Assembly (NCBI GenBank): GCA_964293475.1
Contig: CAXYYJ010000021.1
Span: 15,439 to 79,438, forward strand
Length of the DNA stretch: 64,000 bases
DNA from: UBA12170 sp964293475
GTDB lineage: Bacteria; Bacteroidota; Bacteroidia; Bacteroidales; UBA12170
Direction: 5' to 3'
A program made the position numbers and the translations under genes. This document shows positions 35,448 through 43,946 of this stretch, in pieces (position 1 is the stretch's first letter; every line of letters begins with the position of its first letter). The notes beneath the pieces were generated by a model. It was not told the origin of the DNA and searched no databases. It saw nothing but the letters and a program-made list of their open reading frames with translations.

Positions 35448-35510
35448 TTAATCTTTTTTAAGAAATCCAGCATTATCAATACTTCCAATAGGATTCCTTA
35501 TCCTTTTCAT
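35448..35510 (-). CDS. Possible 20-residue small protein
   Basis: A minus-strand ATG at 35510 opens 20 codons beginning MKRIRNPIGS and ending LKKD before TAA. AAGGAT lies about 11 bases upstream and could act as a ribosome site. It sits between the two small RNA candidates, and its codons include a 12-base stretch also found in the terminator loop of small RNA B. No TAnnTTTG element precedes it. At this length chance is a serious explanation, so it is recorded only as a candidate. Confidence 0.15.
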   Translation of the reverse strand: MKRIRNPIGSIDNAGFLKKD

Positions 35511-35703
35511 AATAGATTTATCCTTAAACACTTATAATTTTTTATATTAGTCTTTATGACTTTTTAAAATTTTTATTGAACATTGGGAGATTTCGGAATA
35601 AATTTAAAGAACTGGCGACCTATTATTTAACAGATTTTTCTTGATTTTTACTTTTTGAGCAATTCCTTGAAATAGTTTTTATGTTTGATAAATCTGCTTG
35701 AAA

Positions 35704-35768
35704 TAAAAAAGGCGCCGAAAGAAATCCAGCGCCTCAATACAAACCATATTTAACCAAAAAATTTAATA
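35704..35768 (-). ncRNA. Candidate small RNA B (about 65 nt), paralogue of A
   Basis: On the minus strand, TTG, 21 bases, then TATTTTTG predicts a start near 35768. The core at 35769-35734 shares the TTTTTTGGTTAAnTATGGTT block and flanks with small RNA A. A different terminator hairpin follows (AGGCGC/GCGCCT, 13-base loop) with six U. The conserved single-stranded core joined to variable terminators is what duplicated trans-acting small RNAs look like. An ATG in the core opens about 21 codons here but not in copy A, so a conserved peptide is unlikely. Confidence 0.6.
35705..35734 (-). terminator. Terminator hairpin of small RNA B
   Basis: Minus strand: 6-bp stem AGGCGC/GCGCCT (35734-35729 with 35715-35710), 13-base loop, six T residues. 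Confidence 0.7.
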
Positions 35769-35773
35769 TGGGT

Positions 35774-35805
35774 CAAAAATAGCATTATTGTTATTACAAT
35801 GACAA
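35774..35805 (-). promoter_or_regulatory. Two-part promoter of small RNA B
   Basis: Minus strand: TTG at 35805-35803, 21 bases, TATTTTTG at 35781-35774. Confidence 0.6.
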
Positions 35806-36091
35806 TCTAAGAACCACTAAAAAGACAATTTGTTAATAAAATAGAATGAGTCTAAAATTAAAAAATCACATAATAATGATTATCAATAACTTAAAAATTT
35901 TTCAAACGTTTGAATTTTTTTCCAATTTCGATAAAAATACCCTGTATAAGAATAATTTCATTTGCACATACAAATCCAAAATTGCTTATAATTTACAAAT
36001 TCAGCGGGTTAAACTGAAATAGCAATTATATCATACTCATATTAGTGTAAAAAAGCAATAAATAAAAGGCAAGAAATTGATTGTCAGGGAA
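35806..36091. other. A/T-rich gene-free remainder of the 760-base gap
   Basis: No convincing reading frame or RNA was found between small RNA B and the glmM stop. The one notable element is a perfect 14-base palindrome TTCAAACGTTTGAA at 35901-35914, followed by a T-run, which could be a protein-binding site or a weak hairpin. Confidence 0.4.
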
Positions 36092-37486
36092 TTAATTATT
36101 TCTTAGAATCTCTCCCACATCAACCATCATTTTTTTGGATAAATTTTCGGATGTATTCACTGAATTACTTTCAGAATAAATTCTTATAATCGGCTCAGTA
36201 TTCGATTTTCTTAAATGTACCCATCCTTCGCTGAAATCTATTTTAACGCCGTCGATGGTAGAAACTTCCTCGCGATTATATTTTTTCGCAATTTTTTGCA
36301 AAATATCGTCCACATCCATTTCTGGCTCAAGGTTAATCCTATTCTTTGAAATGAAGTAATTGGGATATCCTGATCGTATTTTGCTAACTTTTTGTTTCTT
36401 CTCGGCCATTAAGCTCAAAAACAAAGCTATTCCAACCAAGGCATCTCTACCGTAGTGAAGCTCGGGTAAAATAACGCCACCATTACCTTCGCCCCCAATA
36501 ATGGCGTTGGTTGATTTCATCATTTCTACAACGTTTACTTCACCAACCGCAGATGCATTATAATCAACACCATATTTACGAGATATATCGCGCAATGCCC
36601 TTGTACTACTCAGATTGGACACGGTATTTCCTGGTTTTTTCGACAAAATATAATCAGCAACAGCAACTAAAGTATACTCTTCACCAAAAACTTCACCATT
36701 TTCACTAATAATCGCCAACCGGTCAACATCGGGATCTACAACAAATCCAACATCAGCTTTGCGCTTTATTACTTCGTCACTTATTGATGTCAGATTCTCT
36801 GGCAGTGGTTCCGGGTTATGAGGAAAAATACCATTGGGGGTATCGAACAACGGAAATACCTTCTTTATTCCCAATTCTTCCAAAAGCATTGGAATAGCTA
36901 TTCCGCCAGTACTGTTCACAGCATCAAAAGCCACAGAAAATCCAGCTTCTTTAATGGCTTCAACATTAACCAAATCGAGTTCCAGTATTTTTTTAATATG
37001 CTTAAGCATCTGTTTTTCATCCTGTTGAATACTTCCCAACTGATCAACATTTTTATACTCCACCGACCCTGCCGCTACTATATCAAGCAGCATCTGACCT
37101 TCGGATGCGGAAATAAATTCACCTTTTTGATTTAGAAGTTTCAGAGCATTCCATTGTTTGGGATTGTGGCTTGCTGTGAGAATAATTCCTCCATGAGCAG
37201 ATAAATCAACCACCGCCATTTCTACTGTAGGCGTGGTACTTAAACCCAAATTTATTACTTCAACTCCCATGGCCACAAGGGTATTGTTCACCAGTGCTTC
37301 TACCATCTGCCCGCTCATTCGTGCATCGCGGCCAACCACAATTCTAATTTGCTTGCTTTTGGTACTTTCGTAAATAAATTTTGCAAATGCTGCGGTAAAG
37401 TCAACAATATCAGCAGGGGTTAGATTTAATCCTTGTTTTCCTCCGATTGTTCCTCTAAACCCTGAAATAGATTTAATTAATGTCAT
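36092..37486 (-). CDS. glmM: Phosphoglucosamine mutase-type phosphohexomutase
   Basis: 464 residues of the alpha-D-phosphohexomutase family. The phosphoserine loop is TASHNPKQW with Ser106, the metal loop is VDPDVDRLA near 250, the sugar loop is GGEGNGGV, and the C-terminal phosphate site is RKSNTEPIIRIYSE. The start SGFRGTIGG is typical of the archaeal-like/Bacteroidota GlmM group, which converts GlcN-6-P to GlcN-1-P for UDP-GlcNAc and so feeds wall and glycan synthesis. Mannomutase activity cannot be excluded from sequence. It is divergent from the TPR gene, with paired promoter elements between them. Confidence 0.88.
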   Translation of the reverse strand: MTLIKSISGFRGTIGGKQGLNLTPADIVDFTAAFAKFIYESTKSKQIRIVVGRDARMSGQMVEALVNNTLVAMGVEVINLGLSTTPTVEMAVVDLSAHGGIILTASHNPKQWNALKLLNQKGEFISASEGQMLLDIVAAGSVEYKNVDQLGSIQQDEKQMLKHIKKILELDLVNVEAIKEAGFSVAFDAVNSTGGIAIPMLLEELGIKKVFPLFDTPNGIFPHNPEPLPENLTSISDEVIKRKADVGFVVDPDVDRLAIISENGEVFGEEYTLVAVADYILSKKPGNTVSNLSSTRALRDISRKYGVDYNASAVGEVNVVEMMKSTNAIIGGEGNGGVILPELHYGRDALVGIALFLSLMAEKKQKVSKIRSGYPNYFISKNRINLEPEMDVDDILQKIAKKYNREEVSTIDGVKIDFSEGWVHLRKSNTEPIIRIYSESNSVNTSENLSKKMMVDVGEILRNN

Positions 37487-37525
37487 ATTGGGATGTCCTC
37501 TTTATTAATGCGTTTAATTTTGCCA

Positions 37526-37533
37526 CAAAAATA
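37526..37533 (-). promoter_or_regulatory. -7 element TATTTTTG for glmM
   Basis: Exact TAnnTTTG match on the minus strand, 39 bases before the ATG at 37486. Confidence 0.5.
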
Positions 37534-37565
37534 AAACAAATACATTTTGATAGCTTCAAAATTTC

Positions 37566-37573
37566 TAATTTTG
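37566..37573 (+). promoter_or_regulatory. -7 element TAATTTTG for the TPR gene
   Basis: Exact TAnnTTTG match 19 bases before the ATG at 37593. Confidence 0.5.
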
Positions 37574-37592
37574 CAAATACTAATCAAAAACT

Positions 37593-39002
37593 ATGAGTGA
37601 AGATTTCGATCAGTTTTCGGAAGAAGAATTAGAAGAGTTGCGCAATAAGTTTTTTTCGTTGAAAGAAACCGGCGATTCAATGTATTTTGATGTTACCGAG
37701 TACGAAGAACTCATCGATTCATTTTTCGAGTCGGAAGATGTTGAAAATATTGAATTTGCACTGGGAATTGCATTGGCTCAACATCCCGACAATTATGAAT
37801 TCTTATTAAAAAAGGCTCAGCTTCATGCAATTAATGGGGAAGATGAAAAAGGCCTTCAAATTTTAGAAAAGCTTAAAGGTTTTGGCTCCGATCCAGATTA
37901 TTTCATGATTAAAGGAAGCCTTCTCAGCAATCTGCAAAAATATACCGAAGCCATTGAAGAATATACAAAAGCGCTGAACCAAGGCCAGGATCTGGAAGAT
38001 GTTTACACCAATATTGCCTACGAATATGAAAATCTGGAGCAATACGATAAAGCCATTGAATATCTAAATAAAGTTGTTGAGATAAACCCACAAAACGAAG
38101 CTGCCCTCAATGAGATTGGTATTTGTTTCGAAATGAGCAATCAGTCGGAATTTTCGGTAAAATATTTCAATAGTTTTTTAGACAATAACCCCTATTCACG
38201 TTCTGCCTGGTTTAATCTGGCTATTGCGTATAATAGCCTGGGTGAAAACACCAAAGCTATTGATGCCTACGAGTTTTCATTGGCCATTGACGACGATCAA
38301 CCCAGCGCATACTTTAATATTGCCAATATTTATGCGGGAATGGAAAACCACCCCAAAGCCATTGACTACTACAGAGAAACACTACTGAAAGAATCGCCCG
38401 ACGCCATTACCTATTATTTCATGGGCGAATCGTTTGAAAAAATGGACAGATTCGACGACGCGCTGGATGCCTTTGCCAATTCCTACCATATAAACGATCA
38501 TTTTCACGAGGCATTGCTGGGGATTAGCCGTTGCCATTTCAGCATCGGAAATCTGGAGCAGGCATATGAATTTATGGATAAAGCCATAAAACTCGACGAA
38601 CCTTTTCCTCTCTTCTGGAGTATCAGATGCCTGAAGCTTCAGGAAATGGGCTTCTTTCAGCTGGCCGAACTGGCTCTCACCAGACTCATCGAAAACTATC
38701 CAAACGAAATAACCTACAAATTAACTCTAGCCGTTCTCATACACAGCACCAAAGTGGACGAGGCCTTAGAAATACTTGAAATTGTGCTTGCCGATTTTAA
38801 AGAGCCCCATGAACAAGCTCTCACACTATTTTTAAAAAGCCTCTATTTGTATCAAATTGGTCTGCCCAAGGAAAGCGCAAAATGCTTTAAAAATGCCATA
38901 AAGCTAAATAAGGATGAATACTATAATCCGCTGGTTCAAAGCGAGTTTAATATAAACCCATACCCCGGATTAATGAAATTGGTTAAAAAATACGATTTGT
39001 AA
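37593..39002 (+). CDS. Tetratricopeptide repeat (TPR) protein
   Basis: 469 residues with no signal peptide or membrane segment. An acidic N-terminus (SEDFDQFSEEELEEL) is followed by about ten TPR units from roughly residue 60 to the end; clear ones contain YTNIAYEYENLEQYDKAIEYL, AWFNLAIAYNSLGENTKAIDAY and AYFNIANIYAGMENHPKAIDYY. It should be a cytoplasmic scaffold. Partners are not evident from the neighbours, a DUF5723-like gene after a 216-base gap and glmM on the other strand. Confidence 0.88.
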   Translation: MSEDFDQFSEEELEELRNKFFSLKETGDSMYFDVTEYEELIDSFFESEDVENIEFALGIALAQHPDNYEFLLKKAQLHAINGEDEKGLQILEKLKGFGSDPDYFMIKGSLLSNLQKYTEAIEEYTKALNQGQDLEDVYTNIAYEYENLEQYDKAIEYLNKVVEINPQNEAALNEIGICFEMSNQSEFSVKYFNSFLDNNPYSRSAWFNLAIAYNSLGENTKAIDAYEFSLAIDDDQPSAYFNIANIYAGMENHPKAIDYYRETLLKESPDAITYYFMGESFEKMDRFDDALDAFANSYHINDHFHEALLGISRCHFSIGNLEQAYEFMDKAIKLDEPFPLFWSIRCLKLQEMGFFQLAELALTRLIENYPNEITYKLTLAVLIHSTKVDEALEILEIVLADFKEPHEQALTLFLKSLYLYQIGLPKESAKCFKNAIKLNKDEYYNPLVQSEFNINPYPGLMKLVKKYDL

Positions 39003-39218
39003 ATCACTTTTTCAATTTCTTTCCTAAGTCAATTTTTATAAATATTTCCGACAACAATATTTCAACTTGTTTTTCAGTTTATTGATATGGGGTTTTTACA
39101 ATCCTGTGTTAATTATTATTTCAAAATAAAAACTCAATTAAAAAAAAATCCTTATTTTTACTATGAGCCCACTCAGTTAACCATCTGATTTTTTAAACTG
39201 AATAAAATCGGAAACTAA

Positions 39219-40709
39219 ATGTTGAACAAGTTACGACTGTTAATTATACTAAATCTTATCTTAACCACTGTTAATGTTGATGGTCAGGAAATGGCCGGGC
39301 TTGTTCATTCGAATCATGCCGGGACAAATGTTCTGTTTTTTAATCCGGCAGGACTTCACCATCAGAAAGATTACCTTTCTATAAACCTTATCACTGCTGA
39401 CTTTTTCCTCGGTACCGATTATTTATATCTCGATAAAAATGAGTTTTCATTCCTGAATTTGGTAACCGGGAATTTAAATTTACCAATGCACCCAACTGGC
39501 TATAGTCAGGGGGAAAGGCCATTTTATATCTACGAAAAAGGAAACAATACAAGGTTCGATTTTGACATTAAAATTCAGGGGCCATCGGCCATGTTCATCT
39601 ATAGAAACCATGCCATTGCTCTTTTTAGCGCTGCAAAAAGTTATTTAACCATGCGCAATATCAGCCCCGATATTGGCAACCTCCTGTATTACGGCTTTGG
39701 ATATACTCCTCAGCATCAGCAGAAATATCTGGTTAAAGATTTGGATTTTAGTTATCTGGGGTGGGGTGAAATTGGGCTAAGCTATGCATATCAATGGAAT
39801 AGCCGCTCATTTTCCAATTGGAACTTTGGCATCAGCTTAAAATATCTTTTGGGGGTTGGAGCAATCTCCTTTCATGCCGACGAAATAGAATATACTCTCA
39901 ATGATGATACTACCATCGATATTGATAAACTGGAGGCAGATTTTGAGTATTCTTTACCATCAAACTATAACACCGATGAGTTCCCTGTTGGTCCGTATAT
40001 CAATGGGAAGGGGTTTGGAGTTGATATAGGCATTGAATATCAAGAACTTTTGGAACGACAAGCAAAAAGAAGAGTCAGAGCATGTGCTCAATCCTACTAC
40101 CCCTACAAATACAGAATTGGAGTGAGCTTAATGGATATTGGCTATATAAATTTTAAAAATAATGCTCAAGTTCATAACTATACCAATACAGACTACACCT
40201 GGTATCGCATCGACACAATGGAATATGTAAACTGGAACGCTCTAATGCAGGAAGCAAGCCAGCGATTTTATGTTTCTCCTACTACAACATTAAAAACCAA
40301 TGTTTTTAAAATGTGGCTCCCCTCTTCAATAAATATTGATGGCGATTACAATTTTGAAAATGATATTTATCTCAATGCAAGCCTGGTTTTGGGATTGCCC
40401 ATAAACGGAAACTATTTACAAAAACCAAGCATCGTCTCCATAACTCCCCGATTCGAACGACGAAATTTTGAATTTAGCATTCCCGTTAGTTTGTATCAAT
40501 GGAAATATCCCCGGGTTGGAATGGCTTTAAGGCTCTATTATTTCACCATTGGCAGCGATTATTTTACATCACTCTTGGGCATCCACGATTTTAACGGAAT
40601 GGATTTATACTTCTCGCTGAAAATAAACTTTGAGAAAGGTAGCTGCGAAAGACGCAATAAAATCAACCCCTGCGGCGATTCTCACAATAAATTTCCGTGG
40701 AGCAAATAG
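39219..40709 (+). CDS. DUF5723-like outer-membrane protein
   Basis: 496 residues with a Sec signal (cut after VDG or near QEM). The mature start has SNHAGTNVLFFNPAGLHHQKDYLSINLI, which matches the DUF5723 family of Bacteroidota, predicted beta barrels with an FNPA(G) motif as in FadL/PorV-like proteins. Alternating aromatic strands run to the C-terminus. It probably sits in the outer membrane; cargo or role is unknown. The 216 bases before it hold no recognisable promoter element or RNA. Confidence 0.75.
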   Translation: MLNKLRLLIILNLILTTVNVDGQEMAGLVHSNHAGTNVLFFNPAGLHHQKDYLSINLITADFFLGTDYLYLDKNEFSFLNLVTGNLNLPMHPTGYSQGERPFYIYEKGNNTRFDFDIKIQGPSAMFIYRNHAIALFSAAKSYLTMRNISPDIGNLLYYGFGYTPQHQQKYLVKDLDFSYLGWGEIGLSYAYQWNSRSFSNWNFGISLKYLLGVGAISFHADEIEYTLNDDTTIDIDKLEADFEYSLPSNYNTDEFPVGPYINGKGFGVDIGIEYQELLERQAKRRVRACAQSYYPYKYRIGVSLMDIGYINFKNNAQVHNYTNTDYTWYRIDTMEYVNWNALMQEASQRFYVSPTTTLKTNVFKMWLPSSINIDGDYNFENDIYLNASLVLGLPINGNYLQKPSIVSITPRFERRNFEFSIPVSLYQWKYPRVGMALRLYYFTIGSDYFTSLLGIHDFNGMDLYFSLKINFEKGSCERRNKINPCGDSHNKFPWSK

Positions 40710-40748
40710 ATTTTTACTTAAAACTGCTTCTGTTTTCCCCCCACTAAA

Positions 40749-42719
40749 TCAATCAGTGGTTTTACGAAAAATTGCTGCAAAACCTCCGGCTTTATGTATA
40801 GAAACTGATAATTTATCACCTGAATTAATAACCATCTTTCCATGTTTGTAATCCTGGGCGTTTCTATCAGAATTCACTCCATCCTGCATGTACTCAACCT
40901 CATATTTGCCTTTTGGAAGAAACCCTAAATCTATTTCAACAGCTTTCTCGTTTACTGCCATTCCGCCAACATACCAACTGTTGCCATTTCTGCGGGCCAT
41001 TAGTATATTCTCCCCTATTTTTGCGTCCAGAACTATGGTTGTATCCCAGGTTGTTGGGATTTGAGCAATAAACCTGGTTGTTTCCTGCTCTTTGTAATAG
41101 TTCGAAGGATTATCGGCAAGCATTTGCAATGGCGCTTCATAAACAACATACATAGCCACCTGATGACAGCGGGTTCCCATACTCATTGGTCGGCTCCACC
41201 GAATGGCAAAATCCTTTTCATGCGCATTATCCATAGCTCCTGGGGTATAGTCCATTGGTCCGGCAACCATCCTGATAAAGGGAAGAGTCAGGTTATGCTC
41301 AGGAGTAATCAATTTGCTCCATTTAGTGTTTTCAAGCCCTTTGAGCCCTTCATAGTTTACAATGTTCGGATAGGCTTTGCGCATTCCTGCAGGCTTAAAT
41401 GCTCCATGAAAATCAACAAGTAAATGACGCTTGGCTGCCTCTTTTGCAGCTTTTTCATAAAAGCTTACCATTGCCTGATCGGCTCGTTGCATAAAATCAA
41501 CTTTAACTCCTTTTACCCCCCATTTTTCATACAGATTTAAAACTGAGTCCATCTTTAAATCCAATGGTTTCCAGAGTGTCCACAGAATAATCCCCACATT
41601 CTTTTTGGCACCATACTGAACCAGCTCGGGCACATTAATATCTGGATTACAATGCATTATATCTGTTGTTGTTTTAGACCAACCTTCGTCGAGAATAATA
41701 TATTCCAGACCATATTCCGATGCAAAATCGATGTAATATTTGTAAGTTTCATTGTTGATTCCCGATTGAAAATCAACACCATAAATATTATTATCGTTCC
41801 ACCAATCCCAGGCCACTTTCCCTGGCTTTATCCAGTCTGTATTTTCGAGTTTTAGTGGAGATGAGAGCTGATAAACCATGTTATTTTTGAGCAGCCCGGC
41901 ATCGGACTCAGCCAAACCAAAAACGCGCCAAGGCAGATTTTTAAAGCCTTCTGCAATAGCAATATAGGGGGCTTCTTCGGTTATGGTTTCGTTCCTGTCG
42001 CTTCCGTTATCTTGAACGGAGAGCACATAGTGCGGGAAAATAGCTTTAAAAATTGTTTCCTTATCGCCTTTTTGCAAAAAGAGATTTGGATAGTTAAATA
42101 AATTCGCCTCCGAAAAGAAAATATTCAACCCATTTTCCTTTTGAAACAATACCGGTAATGAGCAAAAATCGTAGGTTTTAATGCTATCCACGGGAAGTTT
42201 TAAATACATTCGTTCATAATGCGAAATCAATTTGTCTTCTTTAGGAAACCATGAAATATCTTTTTGACCCAATTCGAAACTTAGAAGCTCATTTACAATA
42301 GTCGTTGAAATTTGCCGGTTAATGGTCCACCGGTAAGCCAGGCCTTCGTCGCTAATCATCAGCTCCCATTGAATTCCGTTTCCAAAACTTAATATAAGTT
42401 GACTAAATTCTGTAATTTGATTACCAAACTTAACTGGAACAACATCGTGCGAAACCACTTTAATTTGCTCTGCTTCAGTAGCATAAATGCTATAATCTAT
42501 TGCCTTTCCTTCCAAATCCAAGCCTATTTCAACTGATTTTAGAACCATTACATCTTTATATGCGACGTCCATTTTCAAATGTTTGCCAGTAAAAATATCG
42601 GCTTTAATGTTTTGAGATGGTGAAAAATGGCTTATTTCCTGAGAAAACGATGCCTCAATAAAAAATACCAAACCAAAAGAAATGGCTAAGCTTAAAGACT
42701 TCATGCGTAAAAAACTCAT
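40749..42719 (-). CDS. Glycoside hydrolase family 97 (retaining, alpha-galactosidase-like)
   Basis: 656 residues with a signal peptide (cut after FSQ near 27). Three parts fit GH97: an N-terminal beta-sandwich to about 290, a TIM barrel with KVAWDWWNDNN, LDEGWSK and GVKGVKVDFMQRADQ, and a C-terminal sandwich. Asp408 in KVDF sits where retaining GH97b enzymes keep their nucleophile (Asp415 in the Bacteroides enzyme), whereas inverting SusB-type enzymes lack it. Glu457 in NYEGLKG is the acid/base candidate. A retaining alpha-galactosidase is therefore more likely than an alpha-glucosidase. It is periplasmic and alone, with no SusC/SusD pair nearby. Confidence 0.85.
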   Translation of the reverse strand: MSFLRMKSLSLAISFGLVFFIEASFSQEISHFSPSQNIKADIFTGKHLKMDVAYKDVMVLKSVEIGLDLEGKAIDYSIYATEAEQIKVVSHDVVPVKFGNQITEFSQLILSFGNGIQWELMISDEGLAYRWTINRQISTTIVNELLSFELGQKDISWFPKEDKLISHYERMYLKLPVDSIKTYDFCSLPVLFQKENGLNIFFSEANLFNYPNLFLQKGDKETIFKAIFPHYVLSVQDNGSDRNETITEEAPYIAIAEGFKNLPWRVFGLAESDAGLLKNNMVYQLSSPLKLENTDWIKPGKVAWDWWNDNNIYGVDFQSGINNETYKYYIDFASEYGLEYIILDEGWSKTTTDIMHCNPDINVPELVQYGAKKNVGIILWTLWKPLDLKMDSVLNLYEKWGVKGVKVDFMQRADQAMVSFYEKAAKEAAKRHLLVDFHGAFKPAGMRKAYPNIVNYEGLKGLENTKWSKLITPEHNLTLPFIRMVAGPMDYTPGAMDNAHEKDFAIRWSRPMSMGTRCHQVAMYVVYEAPLQMLADNPSNYYKEQETTRFIAQIPTTWDTTIVLDAKIGENILMARRNGNSWYVGGMAVNEKAVEIDLGFLPKGKYEVEYMQDGVNSDRNAQDYKHGKMVINSGDKLSVSIHKAGGFAAIFRKTTD

Positions 42720-42799
42720 ATTATAAATTATTGATTTACAATTAACAAACTTTATTTAGATGATATTAATAACTGAAATTTAGAGAGTTACAAACAGCT

Positions 42800-43651
42800 C
42801 TATACTACATACCCATTATGCAAATATATTCTGATTCCTATGGCCAATACAAGAAAAACTGCCAATGCCCAATAATCAAAATCAACCCAATCGCGGCGTT
42901 TTTTAAATCCAATGGATGCGGGCTGAAGTGTTCCCCAAAATACGCCAAGAATAAAAATAAAAACTGTCATATGTACCAGAGTATCGCGAAATTGGTACGC
43001 TGCCTGGTAAGGAATCCGAAATATAAAATAGGCAATAATGCCAAGAATAGCAGGAAAAAGCAACTGAGCCTTTACAATATAGAAGTTTTTATCAGAATGC
43101 AAATGTCTGAAATACATGTTGCCGGTTATAAGAACATGTTTTCTGGATATCCTCCCCAGAAAAAATAGCAGAAACATAAATATTATCGAAATCATAATTC
43201 TTATCGACATAGGTATCCTGAGTGTATCCATTACCGATCCAACGCTAAAATTGGAATAAGCACCAACTATAATGTTTCCCAAAAACCAGGTGATGGCTAA
43301 GATATAGCACCAAAGGAAAAACAGCTTAATATTTCCACGATAAGCCCTGCGCCATTTATATAATCGCTCAAATAAAATAGCAAAAAAAAGGGTAAACATG
43401 GTGGCAAACATAAAAATCAAGGCAATATCGTCGTGACTCCAATGACCATCATTCGGATTTATTATATAGCCATAATAGAACAATTTTCCTGTAAACTGAT
43501 TGTACTGACCCAATAACAATGCGAAAAAATTTGATGAAATGATGACAGTAAATATTGCCAACATATAGTAAATAAGCGAGTTAAAAACAATAATCCAAAA
43601 ATCGGAGTTTTCTTTTAGTGTGAAGTCTGAGAGTTTTACTTTAATTTTCAT
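42800..43651 (-). CDS. Six- to seven-helix membrane protein of unknown function
   Basis: 283 residues from the ATG at 43651; a TTG three codons upstream is weaker. Hydrophobic helices occur near 25-48, 80-95, 108-130, 145-165, 195-215, 225-245 and 258-275, separated by short basic loops, with a soluble DGHWSHDD loop after the first helix. I do not recognise a family. It lies upstream of GH97 on the same strand (80-base gap) and divergent from the GH2 gene, so a link to glycan use is possible but only by position. Confidence 0.6.
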   Translation of the reverse strand: MKIKVKLSDFTLKENSDFWIIVFNSLIYYMLAIFTVIISSNFFALLLGQYNQFTGKLFYYGYIINPNDGHWSHDDIALIFMFATMFTLFFAILFERLYKWRRAYRGNIKLFFLWCYILAITWFLGNIIVGAYSNFSVGSVMDTLRIPMSIRIMISIIFMFLLFFLGRISRKHVLITGNMYFRHLHSDKNFYIVKAQLLFPAILGIIAYFIFRIPYQAAYQFRDTLVHMTVFIFILGVFWGTLQPASIGFKKRRDWVDFDYWALAVFLVLAIGIRIYLHNGYVV

Positions 43652-43946
43652 GTGCTGCAAGAATTTATTTTGGTTAAATGAATTTCTGGATTCCTTCTAT
43701 AACGATGTTTATAAATTTATTGTTCCGGTAGTTTATTATATACCCTTTTCTAAATTAACCGTGAATTTATAAAAAATACCCACAAACCATCAACTTTTTT
43801 ATCTTTAGTTCTATTTTTGTGAAAAACGAATCTGGGGAATGAATTCAGCGAATTTCCTTTTTGAATTCACTGTATAGGATTGGAAAAACAACATTTCAAA
43901 ATTCGCTTTATCGGCATTCGAACCTATTTTTTAAAACAATTTGCAC
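43652..43946. other. 295-base divergent intergenic region
   Basis: It separates the membrane protein from the GH2 gene. It holds a plus-strand TATTTTTG element at 43812 and, in the predicted GH2 leader, two copies of TGAATTCA (near 43838 and 43864) that could pair. No reading frame of note. Confidence 0.4.
43812..43819 (+). promoter_or_regulatory. -7 element TATTTTTG for the GH2 gene
   Basis: Exact TAnnTTTG match, but 127 bases upstream of the ATG at 43947. It would give the longest leader in the window. Confidence 0.4.

Noticed and set aside
35680..35710. A plus-strand TATGTTTG at 35680 that might drive an RNA through the small RNA B hairpin
   Set aside because: Its best -33 TTG is 22 bases away, and the hairpin has no T-run on the plus strand; the minus-strand reading has both.
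36092..37486. glmM as a phosphomannomutase (manB)
   Set aside because: The N-terminus and loop motifs fit the Bacteroidota GlmM-like group better, though dual activity stays possible.
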